Source of the DNA: Kosakonia sp. BYX6
Lineage (GTDB): Bacteria; Pseudomonadota; Gammaproteobacteria; Enterobacterales; Enterobacteriaceae
Length of the DNA: 64,000 nt
Reading direction: 5' to 3'
Assembly: GCF_038449125.1 (NCBI RefSeq)
Contig: NZ_CP151800.1
Coordinates: forward strand, 778,406-842,405
Shown: in pieces, positions 38,362 through 46,465 of the stretch
Position numbering within the stretch: position 1 is the first letter of the stretch
How the letters are laid out: the number at the start of each line of letters is the position of its first letter
Notes under the pieces: model-generated
Seen by the model: only the letters and a program-made list of their open reading frames with translations
What the model was told of the DNA's origin: nothing
Database searches by the model: none
Translations under genes and position numbers: made by a program

Positions 38362-41043
38362 ATGGACTCTTTCTATTCTGCCGCCGAAGCGGTTGTGCTG
38401 GACGATAACCAGTTGGGCGGAAAAGCCGCCAATCTCCTGTGGCTGACATCGCATGCTTACCCTGTCCCGGAGTGGTGGATTGTCACCGCCGATACTATGG
38501 AAACGATGTTGCAGCAGGACGAAACGGCATCGCAATTGCGCGCGCAATTATCTGCCGACGCTTCCGCGCAAGACATAGAGGTGATTGCCGGGAAAATCTG
38601 CGCGCGCATCGCGCAACTGCCGCTGCCGGATGCGCTAATGGAGGCGCTGGCCTCGTTGGAGGCAGACATTTTCTGGGCGGTGCGCTCATCGTGTAGCGAT
38701 GAAGATACCAGCCACGCCTCTTTTGCCGGACAGATGGACAGCTTTTTGTTTCAGCGCGGCCAGATGCAGCTTGCCGATGCCATCCGGCAAGTGATGATGT
38801 CGGCCTGGAGTACGCGCGCCGTGGCATATCGCCTGCAAAAAGGGCTGTCGTTACGCGCGATTCGTTGTTCGGTCATTATTCAAAAGATGGTCGAAGGCGA
38901 GACGTCAGGCGTGCTGTTTACCGCCCATCCGGTGACCGGTTCGCGCCAGACGATGCTGATTTCAGCGGCGTGGGGCACCGGCGAAGGGGTGGTTTCCGGC
39001 CAATGCAGCACCGATGAATTCACCGTGCCGCTGCATGGCGATGACTTCACCCAGGCGCTCAGCCAGAAAACGACCGCCGTGGTTTTCGACAAACGCGGCG
39101 GCAGCGGCACCAAAGAAATTTCTCTTGATGAAGACAAAGCGGCGGCCGCGTCACTCACGGCACAGCAAGTTCTGGCGCTGCGTGCGCTGGGCGCGGACAT
39201 CGCAAAACAGCTTCGCGCCCCGCAGGATATTGAGTGGACAATCAAAGATAACCACATTTATTTGCTGCAAACGCGGCCCATAACTCATCTGCCGAAAGAC
39301 CACGGCTGCGTGAACGATACGTTGATTTGTGACAATGCCAACATTCAGGAGTCCTATTGCGGCATTACCACACCGCTGACTTTTTCCTTTGCCCGCGCCG
39401 CCTACGCGACCGTGTATGAGCAAACCTTGCGGCTGATAGGCAGCTCCGCCAAAGAGAGCGATGCGCGCAAAACTATCACCGACAATATGCTTACACTCGT
39501 TCGCGGGCGGGTCTATTACAACATCCAAAACTGGTATCGCGCGTTGTTACTTCTGCCGTCGTTCAATATGAACAAAACCGATATGGAAGCAATGATGGGG
39601 TTAGAGGAGCCGGTTGATATTGTTCAGGATAAACAGCTCTCCCGCCGGGAAAAACTCCTGACCCTGCCCGCAATGATAAATATGGCGGCACGCCTGCTTT
39701 ACGCACAGCTTACACTGGAGACAAGGGTGCGTACTTTTCTGCAACATTATGGCGACGTGCAAGCGCATGTTGACCGGGACAATCTGCATACCTTATCGCC
39801 GGCTCAACTCATTGAATTACTGAAATACCTCGACGAAAACCTGTTAACCCGCTGGACGGCGCCCATCATTAATGACTTTTATGTCGCTCGCTTCAACGGC
39901 AAAGTTCAGCGCGTACTCAAGGCATTATGGCCGCAAGAGAGCGCACGGATCAGCGGCGATCTGCTGGTCGATGATGGCAATCTCATCAGCACCGAGCCGA
40001 CCAAAAGATTGCTGGCGATGAGCATTTATGCCCGCCAGCGCCCACAGCTTGCCGCCATGATCCTCAATGATAACGGCACGCACCTGCTACCTCGCCTCAG
40101 GCAGCAGGATCCGCGCTTTTATCAGCAATGTATTGACTACATTGCGCTTTATGGCGATCGCACAATGGGTGAGCTCAAGCTGGAAACCCTCACTCTGCGC
40201 CAGGACCCCCGTTTTCTGTTCACCATCTTGCGTAATTACCTGAGCGCAGAAACTTTGCCGAAGAGCCAAAAAGGCAAACTGAAAGCGGCGGCGGAAGACG
40301 AGGTGTTCGCGCGGCTTTTGCAACAGTGCGGTAAACGTCAGTTGGCACGTTTTACACGCCATCTCGGCAAATTGCGCCGGGCGATCCATAACCGCGAAAC
40401 CATGCGTTTTACCCGCACCAAAATGTTTGCCCTGTATCGCGACATTTATTTACAGCTTGGGCAACAACTGGCGCTGGAAGGCGTGCTTGCCGACGCGCGG
40501 GATATTTTTTGGCTCACGCGCGACGAAATTTACCAGGGCAAAGACGGCACGGCGGTGCAAACGGGTTTAAAAACCTTGATTGCGCAGCGCCGCGCCGAAT
40601 ATGAACACTATAAGCAACAGGAGGAACCCGCCAACCGTTTCTCCCTGACACAAACACTGTTTCAGCAGCAAACTTTGCGCCCGCAAAGCGCGGCGACCAA
40701 TGGCGCAGAACTGCGCGGAACCGGGTGTTACCCCGGCAATGTGGAAGCGCCGGTCAGCCTGGTCTTTGCGCCGGAAAACGCCAGCAATCTGGCGGGAAAA
40801 ATCCTCTGTACCGTGCGTACCGATCCCGGCTGGGCCCCGCTGTTTCCAGGCCTCAGCGGGTTGATTGTCGAGCGTGGTTCGATGCTATCGCACTCCGCCA
40901 TTATCGCCAGGGAGATGGGCATCCCGGCGATTGTCGGCGTGCCGGACATTACCCGGCGCTTGCAGGATGGCGAAACCGTGCGGATGGACGGGGGAAGCGG
41001 CCTTATCGTCCGCCTGGCGGAGCAGAAAGGGGAGGATGCATGA
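38362..41043 (+). CDS. PEP-synthase-like dikinase (rifampin phosphotransferase type)
   Basis: An 893-residue enzyme. N-terminal ATP-grasp domain: LGGKAANLLWL, VRSSCSDEDTSHASFAGQ, SGVLFTAHPVTG. A divergent central region of about 450 residues follows. C-terminal phosphohistidine domain: H844 in GSMLSHSAIIAREMGIPAIVG. There is no PEP/pyruvate-binding barrel, so the order matches rifampin phosphotransferase, which converts ATP and a hydroxylated substrate to AMP, phosphate and the phosphoester. The central domain would bind the substrate, which is unknown. ATG at 38362 follows AAGGA; 11 bases after the HMGR-kinase gene, and it overlaps the next start (ATGA). The frame opens much further up (37834) inside the previous gene, but that part is a shadow. 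Confidence 0.9.
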   Translation: MDSFYSAAEAVVLDDNQLGGKAANLLWLTSHAYPVPEWWIVTADTMETMLQQDETASQLRAQLSADASAQDIEVIAGKICARIAQLPLPDALMEALASLEADIFWAVRSSCSDEDTSHASFAGQMDSFLFQRGQMQLADAIRQVMMSAWSTRAVAYRLQKGLSLRAIRCSVIIQKMVEGETSGVLFTAHPVTGSRQTMLISAAWGTGEGVVSGQCSTDEFTVPLHGDDFTQALSQKTTAVVFDKRGGSGTKEISLDEDKAAAASLTAQQVLALRALGADIAKQLRAPQDIEWTIKDNHIYLLQTRPITHLPKDHGCVNDTLICDNANIQESYCGITTPLTFSFARAAYATVYEQTLRLIGSSAKESDARKTITDNMLTLVRGRVYYNIQNWYRALLLLPSFNMNKTDMEAMMGLEEPVDIVQDKQLSRREKLLTLPAMINMAARLLYAQLTLETRVRTFLQHYGDVQAHVDRDNLHTLSPAQLIELLKYLDENLLTRWTAPIINDFYVARFNGKVQRVLKALWPQESARISGDLLVDDGNLISTEPTKRLLAMSIYARQRPQLAAMILNDNGTHLLPRLRQQDPRFYQQCIDYIALYGDRTMGELKLETLTLRQDPRFLFTILRNYLSAETLPKSQKGKLKAAAEDEVFARLLQQCGKRQLARFTRHLGKLRRAIHNRETMRFTRTKMFALYRDIYLQLGQQLALEGVLADARDIFWLTRDEIYQGKDGTAVQTGLKTLIAQRRAEYEHYKQQEEPANRFSLTQTLFQQQTLRPQSAATNGAELRGTGCYPGNVEAPVSLVFAPENASNLAGKILCTVRTDPGWAPLFPGLSGLIVERGSMLSHSAIIAREMGIPAIVGVPDITRRLQDGETVRMDGGSGLIVRLAEQKGEDA

Positions 41044-42095
41044 ACAAGCCCCTTATTGAGCAGGAGTGGCGGCCAGACGACACGCTGAGCATTGATTTCC
41101 TGGCGGTTGCGCAGCGGGTTTATGCCGATGATCCCTGGTGGCCTGGTGAAGATGCTGATGTGCTGGCGCGGCAATTTAGTTCCGCCAATCCCTTTACCCA
41201 ACAGGGCAAAATCTGGACGGGATACATTCGCGGCGAAGCGCGTTTAGCCGGGTTTTCTGCGCTGTCCGCAACCGGGGAACGGGTGGTGAACTTTGGGTTT
41301 TGGGAAACCATTAACCTTCTCGCGCCCAATCAACGTTTGTTTAGCGCCCTGGCGCGCTGGGCGAAAGAACAAGGCGCGACGCGATTGGTCGGGCCGATTA
41401 ATTTCAACACCCTTGGCAAGTTCCGGCTGCGGCTGGATTGCCCATCCTGCCCACCTTTTGCCGGGGAAGCGTATAACCCGCCGTGGTATCAGCACTTGCT
41501 CAGCGCGTTGGGTTTTCAAGAACGGGCGAAGTATTTTTCGCTGTACGACGATGCAGAAGTCATACAAAAGCGCCCATTACCGGATGAAGACACAAGCCGC
41601 TGGCGAAACGGCGACGTGACACTCCAGCCGCTGACCCCGGCGCTATGGGATAACCACCAGGATGCGCTTTATCGGGCGATTACTCAGAATTTTTCGAAAA
41701 ATGTCGGCTGGACGGCCTGTAGCCAGGCGCTTTTTAACTGGCATTTCAATGCGCAAACCATAAAACCCTATTGCGACTCACCGGGCTCCTGCCTCGCTTT
41801 TGGCGCAGAGGGTGACATCGCCGGGTTGTTGTTCAGCCTTTATGACCCACGGAATCAAACAGGGCTGTTTAAAACCGTGATGATTGCCCCTCGCTATCGG
41901 CGCACGCCGCTTTACGCCACGTTAGTTCGCCACTTTCTCTCGAGCGTTGGAACCCGCTATCCACGCCTCGGCGTGGCACTTCTTAACTGGCAAGGGCCAA
42001 CAACCCGCACTTCGCTGCAAATGTGTTGTGGTGCCAATAAAGCCTTTCACGATTACGCCCTTTTTTCCCGGGAGATAACCCATGAATTATTGTGA
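41040..42095 (+). CDS. GNAT-fold acyltransferase, YghO-like
   Basis: A 351-residue protein of the YghO-like GNAT family, with two acyltransferase-like halves. Family marks are FGFWETIN, LARWAKEQGATRLVGPINFNT in the first half, and VMIAPRYRRTPLYATLVRH in the second, where the acyl-CoA pyrophosphate contact is expected. Members of this group are predicted to transfer a fatty acyl or other acyl group to an amine or hydroxyl. The start overlaps the dikinase stop (ATGA) and the end overlaps the ligase gene by 14 bases, so translation is coupled. Substrate unknown. Confidence 0.78.
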   Translation: MNKPLIEQEWRPDDTLSIDFLAVAQRVYADDPWWPGEDADVLARQFSSANPFTQQGKIWTGYIRGEARLAGFSALSATGERVVNFGFWETINLLAPNQRLFSALARWAKEQGATRLVGPINFNTLGKFRLRLDCPSCPPFAGEAYNPPWYQHLLSALGFQERAKYFSLYDDAEVIQKRPLPDEDTSRWRNGDVTLQPLTPALWDNHQDALYRAITQNFSKNVGWTACSQALFNWHFNAQTIKPYCDSPGSCLAFGAEGDIAGLLFSLYDPRNQTGLFKTVMIAPRYRRTPLYATLVRHFLSSVGTRYPRLGVALLNWQGPTTRTSLQMCCGANKAFHDYALFSREITHELL

Positions 42096-43671
42096 ACACT
42101 TGCTGGAGCACCAACAGCGCACGCCTGATTTGCCAGCACTTCGCTATTTTCTGCCTGACGGCGAATGGGCAACACTCAGCTATACGCAGTTGCTGGCTCG
42201 GGCGGCGGTTTATCAAAGTTGGATGAACAACGCCGGGCTAAAAGCGGGTGATCGACTTTTAGTGTTGATGAGGCCGGGGGCGGATTTTTACGCCTTGTTG
42301 TACGCCATGCTTGGCGCGGGGATTGTGCCGGTGCTGGTGGAAAAAGGGATGTCGGTGAAAAATCTGCGTGGCTGCCTGCAACAGGCACGCCTTAGCGCGG
42401 TGCTGGTGGAGAAGGGCATCGCAACACGATGGTTTTTACTGCCGGAACTGTGGTCTGTCCGCCGCTTCACCTTCGACGCGAAACGGTACTTTATGGCGCA
42501 TTTGCCGGATTTTGCGGATCAAGCATCCGGCAACGATGGCCGCGAATTTCACACCCTTCTCGTCGATGACGACACGACGGCGCTGATTACCTTCACTAAT
42601 GGTTCCACCGGCTTGCCGAAAGGCGTGCCGCGCTCACATCGCTCGTTACTGGCGCAAAGCCGCGCGCTGGCGCACTTTTTCCCGCAACAGCAACACCGTG
42701 ACATCAGCTCTTTTCCCGTGCTGACGCTGTTCTGCCATTTTCTTGGCGGCTGTAGCTATCTTCTGCCACCTGCCGAAAAAGACGGCACGCTTCCTGTGCA
42801 ACTGATTGCCCAAACCATCAACAGTGAAGCGATCACCCGGCTAAGCGTCTCGCCCGCATGGATACACCAGCTACTGGAGTACGCCGATGAGCAAGACGCG
42901 GTTTTTTCATCGGTAAAACAGGTGATTATTGGCGGCGCGCCTGTTACCCCGCGCTTACTGCTTGGTTGCTTACGCTATTTCCCGTTGGCGAAGTGCGGCG
43001 TGAATTATGGCGCGACAGAAGCCGAGCCGATCAGCTATATCGACATGGCAACGCTGCTGAAAGAGTGGCACCAGCGACCGGGTTATCTCGCCGGTGCCGT
43101 GGGGGAGGGGACTCAGATTCTCATTCGCCGCCAGCCTTGTTCCCGTCCGCAAGAAATCGTGCCCCTGCCCGCAGAAACCGAAGGCGAAATCCTGGTGAGC
43201 GGGCCGCAGGTGCTGGAAAGCTACCTTAACAACCCAGAGGCTGATTACCTGAACAAAATCACAGACAGTGCAGGGCGCATCTGGCATTGCACGGGCGATA
43301 GCGGCTTTCTCGACGCACAACATCGTCTCTGGTTAACGGGCAGGCTGAAGGATCAACTCCACACCCGCTCCGGTTTGTCGGTTTCGCCTTTTACCGTCGA
43401 GAAAAAGCTCAATGCGCTGCCCGGCATCAACGTCAGCGCCGTGGTGCAGGGCGCGCAGGATGAGATCGGCGTGGTGCTCTCCAGCGCAGCGCGTTGCCGT
43501 ATTGCCGCACCGTTGCTGGCTGACATGTTTCCGGGCGAGGCGGTCAGTTTTTATGTGCTGGCATCGTTTCCTGTTGATGCGCGCCATCACAGCCGTATCG
43601 ATCGCGCGCGTCTGCGCCAGCAAATAAAACAGCGCAAGCTCAAGCCCATTAATCCAGGAGAGCACTCATGA
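42082..43671 (+). CDS. AMP-dependent acyl ligase, OleC-like
   Basis: A 529-residue member of the acyl-CoA synthetase / adenylate-forming (ANL) superfamily. P-loop FTNGSTGLPKGVPRSH near 170, A5 motif YGATEAEPIS near 307, and TGDSGFLDAQHRLWLTGR near 403. The sequence style (YGATEA.P, VDARHHSRIDR) is closest to OleC, the beta-lactone synthetase of olefin synthesis. At the C-terminal position where the catalytic Lys is expected (RHNAKI in OleC) this protein has Arg505 (RHHSRID). It probably activates a carboxylic acid as an adenylate; the product could be a thioester, lactone or ester. Confidence 0.83.
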   Translation: MNYCEHLLEHQQRTPDLPALRYFLPDGEWATLSYTQLLARAAVYQSWMNNAGLKAGDRLLVLMRPGADFYALLYAMLGAGIVPVLVEKGMSVKNLRGCLQQARLSAVLVEKGIATRWFLLPELWSVRRFTFDAKRYFMAHLPDFADQASGNDGREFHTLLVDDDTTALITFTNGSTGLPKGVPRSHRSLLAQSRALAHFFPQQQHRDISSFPVLTLFCHFLGGCSYLLPPAEKDGTLPVQLIAQTINSEAITRLSVSPAWIHQLLEYADEQDAVFSSVKQVIIGGAPVTPRLLLGCLRYFPLAKCGVNYGATEAEPISYIDMATLLKEWHQRPGYLAGAVGEGTQILIRRQPCSRPQEIVPLPAETEGEILVSGPQVLESYLNNPEADYLNKITDSAGRIWHCTGDSGFLDAQHRLWLTGRLKDQLHTRSGLSVSPFTVEKKLNALPGINVSAVVQGAQDEIGVVLSSAARCRIAAPLLADMFPGEAVSFYVLASFPVDARHHSRIDRARLRQQIKQRKLKPINPGEHS

Positions 43672-44285
43672 AATACCCGTTTATTGTTCGTCTCACCCTG
43701 GCGGATTACGTCACGCTGGCGGGCATGGTTGTTGCGCTGTGCGCTCTGTATACCGCGCTGTTGGGGCATGTTTGGCTGAGCATTAGCCTGCTTTACCTGG
43801 CGATGCTGGCGGATGCGTTGGATGGCAAACTGGCGCGCTTTTTAAAAAGCGAGCGGCCCTTTGGCCGCTACCTGGATGGGTTTTGTGATGTGCTGATCTA
43901 CCTCATCGCGCCCGCTTTGCTGTTCTATTGCAGCGGTTTTCGCGGCGGCTGGTCGTTATTCAGCGCGCTGATGATCATTTGCGGCTGCCTGCGCCTTGCC
44001 CGTTTTAATGAGTCCGGCAACATTACCCATAATGCCGTGCTCGCCTACCGGGGTATGCCGGTGTTCTGGAGCGTTTTCATCCTCAGCGCCTGGAAGCTTG
44101 GGCAACTTTCTCTTTCCCCTGTGTTGAGCGCGGTTCTGCTGAGCCTGGCGCTGGTGGTGTTCAGCGTGGCGATGATAACCGATCGTCCTTTTTATAAGTT
44201 CTCTTCATTGGCGGTGATTATTGCGCTGTGTCTCGGCGGGATTACGCTGTTTGGCCTGTTGCACCTGGGGGTTATCAATGGTTAG
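43668..44285 (+). CDS. CDP-alcohol phosphatidyltransferase
   Basis: A 205-residue membrane enzyme with about six helices. The complete CDP-AP signature D-x2-DG-x2-AR-x8-G-x3-D-x3-D is seen: D49, D52, G53, A56, R57, G66, D70 and D74. Such enzymes displace CMP from a CDP-lipid with an alcohol acceptor (serine, glycerol phosphate, inositol phosphate). The acceptor here is unknown; overall it looks like the PssA/archaetidylserine-synthase branch. ATGA overlap with the ligase gene; its end overlaps the cytidylyltransferase start by eight bases. Confidence 0.88.
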   Translation: MKYPFIVRLTLADYVTLAGMVVALCALYTALLGHVWLSISLLYLAMLADALDGKLARFLKSERPFGRYLDGFCDVLIYLIAPALLFYCSGFRGGWSLFSALMIICGCLRLARFNESGNITHNAVLAYRGMPVFWSVFILSAWKLGQLSLSPVLSAVLLSLALVVFSVAMITDRPFYKFSSLAVIIALCLGGITLFGLLHLGVING

Positions 44286-44787
44286 CGCGCTGTGGCAACT
44301 CTGGCTGCCGTTACTGCCGGTCATGATTGCGGGCTGCGTGCATATGGCGATCGTTACGTTGAATTTATTGCCGTGGCTGGCCGTTCCGCTTAATGAGCAA
44401 GTGTTTGGGCGCAACAAAACCTGGCGCGGTTTTATCGTCGTTCCGCTCATTAGCCTGCTGGTTGGCCCGCAGTGTTTGGGCGGGAATATTGCAAACCCGA
44501 TGCTGCTGGGCGGGGTCACTGGTCTGGGGTATATGCTCGGCGAACTGCCCAATTCCGCGCTGAAACGCCGCCTCGGCATCCCTCCAGGTGAGCAGCCCAC
44601 GCGCTATAAAGGCTTGTTTATGTTTCTCGATCAGGCTGATTCCGGGGTGGGCGTGGCGCTGGGTTGCCAGTGGGTGCTGGCGCTGAATTGGGGGCGGACA
44701 CTGGCGCTGTTGGTGATGTTTATCATCACTGTTCCGCTGGTGAAATATGGGCTTTTTCGCCTGTCGCTAAAAAAAAGCCGCTTCTGA
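44278..44787 (+). CDS. CDP-archaeol synthase (CarS)-like cytidylyltransferase
   Basis: A 169-residue membrane protein of the CDP-archaeol synthase (DUF46) family. Marks: FGRNKTWRGF near 43, GELPNSALKRRLGIPPGEQ in the middle, and FLDQADSGVG after it, which correspond to the conserved cytoplasmic loops of archaeal CarS. CarS uses CTP to turn a lipid phosphate into a CDP-lipid, the direct donor for a CDP-alcohol phosphatidyltransferase such as the gene just upstream. The cell should already have CdsA for ordinary phospholipids, so a second activating enzyme implies another lipid phosphate. Last gene of the operon; two bases from the convergent PPTase gene. Confidence 0.85.
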   Translation: MVSALWQLWLPLLPVMIAGCVHMAIVTLNLLPWLAVPLNEQVFGRNKTWRGFIVVPLISLLVGPQCLGGNIANPMLLGGVTGLGYMLGELPNSALKRRLGIPPGEQPTRYKGLFMFLDQADSGVGVALGCQWVLALNWGRTLALLVMFIITVPLVKYGLFRLSLKKSRF

Positions 44788-44788
44788 A

Positions 44789-45502
44789 TTAGGCGATAAG
44801 CGTGATGACGTTATCGCCTGCCAGCGCGTAATAGCCCGTGAGCTGACTTCCCTGGGGGCGGCTTGCAGCCAGCGTTTGCGTCAGTTGCAACGTGATGCGC
44901 TGCGTGAACGTATCAAGATGGCAAACCCGAGCGGCGGCAAAATCAAAATAGTGTCCCACTTCGGGGTAGAGCGCTTTGTAGAGGCTCTCTTTGGCGGAAA
45001 AGGCTATCAGTAGTGCGGTTTCATAAGGGAGATCGCAGCCCGCGAGCAGCGCCTGCTCTTGCGGGCTGGCAAATATATCGACGGTTTCGCGCATGGTTTC
45101 TGGCGCCAGTACTTCAATATCAATCCCCAACGCGAGCCCCGCGCGGCGGCGGGCAATAATGGCGATAGCGTGATCGTGAGTGTGAGACAAACTGCCGCAC
45201 CAGCCCGCCGGCCAAACAGGGGAGCGATCCGCTGCGCTGCTTACGTTGGCGTAACACTGCTGATTTTGCAGTAATAGTTTTGCGCCGTAGCGCGCCGCCA
45301 GATATTCCGCCCGCCGCTTTACTCCTGCTGAATGCAGGTTCGGCGGAAAAGGGATGGCGTAGCGGGTAAACAGGGTGTCCTGATAAGCGCGCCGGTCAAA
45401 GGCTATGTGGCAGTAGCAAATATCGGGAACGGGGGCAATCGATCCCATATCGATATGGGACAAGAAAGGCGGTCGTGCGCTGTGGGTGAATGAAGTAAAC
45501 AT
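44789..45502 (-). CDS. 4'-phosphopantetheinyl transferase, EntD type
   Basis: A 237-residue enzyme that moves phosphopantetheine from CoA to a carrier protein serine. The Mg and CoA motifs are LGIDIEV and FSAKESLYKALYP, and VWPAGWCGSLSHTHDHAIA is the EntD-type middle motif. It is convergent with the operon at 34786-44787, ending two bases from it, so it is not in the same transcript. No carrier protein, NRPS or PKS gene is visible in the window except citD, which uses a different prosthetic group. It may serve a carrier elsewhere. Confidence 0.88.
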   Translation of the reverse strand: MFTSFTHSARPPFLSHIDMGSIAPVPDICYCHIAFDRRAYQDTLFTRYAIPFPPNLHSAGVKRRAEYLAARYGAKLLLQNQQCYANVSSAADRSPVWPAGWCGSLSHTHDHAIAIIARRRAGLALGIDIEVLAPETMRETVDIFASPQEQALLAGCDLPYETALLIAFSAKESLYKALYPEVGHYFDFAAARVCHLDTFTQRITLQLTQTLAASRPQGSQLTGYYALAGDNVITLIA

Positions 45503-45523
45503 GGCGCGATTACATCATCAGAT

Positions 45524-45555
45524 GAAAAGAAAAACCCCCGCCGTAGGCGAGGGTT
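45524..45555 (-). terminator. Terminator of the tRNA-Phe gene
   Basis: On the minus strand AACCCTCGCC, TAC, GGCGGGGGTT, then TTTCTTTTC. It begins ten bases after the tRNA 3' end. Confidence 0.85.
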
Positions 45556-45564
45556 CAGAATAAG

Positions 45565-45640
45565 TGGTGCCCGGACTCGGAATCGAACCAAGGACACGGG
45601 GATTTTCAATCCCCTGCTCTACCGACTGAGCTATCCGGGC
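45565..45640 (-). tRNA. pheV: tRNA-Phe (GAA), with encoded CCA
   Basis: Read on the minus strand, GCCCGGATAGCTCAGTCGG begins the acceptor and D arm; the anticodon loop is TTGAAAA with anticodon GAA, the T loop is GGTTCGATTCC, and the 3' end is GTCCGGGCACCA. The 76-base cloverleaf is complete. It sits next to yqgA and speC as pheV does in E. coli, a known integration site for genomic islands. Its 3' end faces the PPTase and the UbiA-HMGR operon. Confidence 0.98.
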
Positions 45641-45745
45641 AACGGGGCGCATTAAACCTGATTCGCCGCGCTCCGTCAACGAAATTTCTTTATTTCGCAG
45701 CAGACTGCACAATCTATCACCACTTTGCGAGCATTGCACGTGCGC

Positions 45746-46465
45746 TCAGGCAAAAAACGCCGTCCACAGGGCGGAAAGCGGCATTGCCAGCACCAGCGCG
45801 GGCAGCATATTCGCGACGGCGAACATCTTGATTCCGCAAATGCGCAGCCCCGTAGCCAGCAGCAAAATCCCGCCCACGGCGGTGAAATCGCCCATCATAG
45901 CGGGCGTAGTCAACGGCAGGATCAGCGTCGCGCAAGTGGCGAGCGAGAGTTGAACAATCAGCATCGGTACGGAAATCATCGCCACCGCAAAACCCAGTGA
46001 CGTCGCGAAAATCACCGCCGTGAAGAAATCGAGAAACGCTTTGGCAATCAAAATGCTGGGATCGCCGGTCATCCCTTCGCGCATCGCGCCGAAAATCCCG
46101 GTGCCGCTGGCGCAAAACAGAATAATGATAGCCACCAGACTCTGGATAAACGTCTCATGGGCGCTGTTGGCCGCTTCGCCCGTTTTGCGTTTTTGCATCA
46201 CATTGCGCAGCGCGTTGACTCCGCTGCTAATGCCGCGCTCGACATAACAAAGCTCGCCAATCAGCGTACCGACCAGCGTCGCCAGCACCATCACCGGCAG
46301 GTTGACGCATTTCACCACCAGCAAAATGCCAATGCCTAACGATGCAAGGCCGAAAATCGACGGCATGGATGAGCGCACGCGCTCCGGCAGGCGGTGGCTA
46401 AGCAGCGCACCCAGCGTCCCGCCGACTAAGACGGCAGCAGCATTGATAAAGGGACCCGTCAGCAC
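45746..46465 (-). CDS. yqgA: DUF554 inner membrane protein YqgA
   Basis: A 239-residue membrane protein of unknown function with about six or seven helices. Recognised by FASLGIGILLVVKC-like and EGMTGDPSILIAKAFLDFFTA, and by the C-terminus MLPALVLAMPLSALWTAFFA. The GTG at 46465 has TGGAG upstream and gives the E. coli-like start (NVLTGPFINAAAVLVGG); an ATG 11 codons earlier lacks a ribosome site. Confidence 0.93.
   Translation of the reverse strand: MLTGPFINAAAVLVGGTLGALLSHRLPERVRSSMPSIFGLASLGIGILLVVKCVNLPVMVLATLVGTLIGELCYVERGISSGVNALRNVMQKRKTGEAANSAHETFIQSLVAIIILFCASGTGIFGAMREGMTGDPSILIAKAFLDFFTAVIFATSLGFAVAMISVPMLIVQLSLATCATLILPLTTPAMMGDFTAVGGILLLATGLRICGIKMFAVANMLPALVLAMPLSALWTAFFA

Noticed and set aside
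34786..44787. A complete mevalonate pathway for isoprenoids
   Set aside because: Only the reductase is present; HMG-CoA synthase, mevalonate kinase (GHMP type), phosphomevalonate kinase, decarboxylase and isopentenyl diphosphate isomerase genes are not in the window.
44789..45502. PPTase as a member of the UbiA-HMGR operon
   Set aside because: It is on the opposite strand and convergent, so it cannot share the transcript; only a functional link remains possible.
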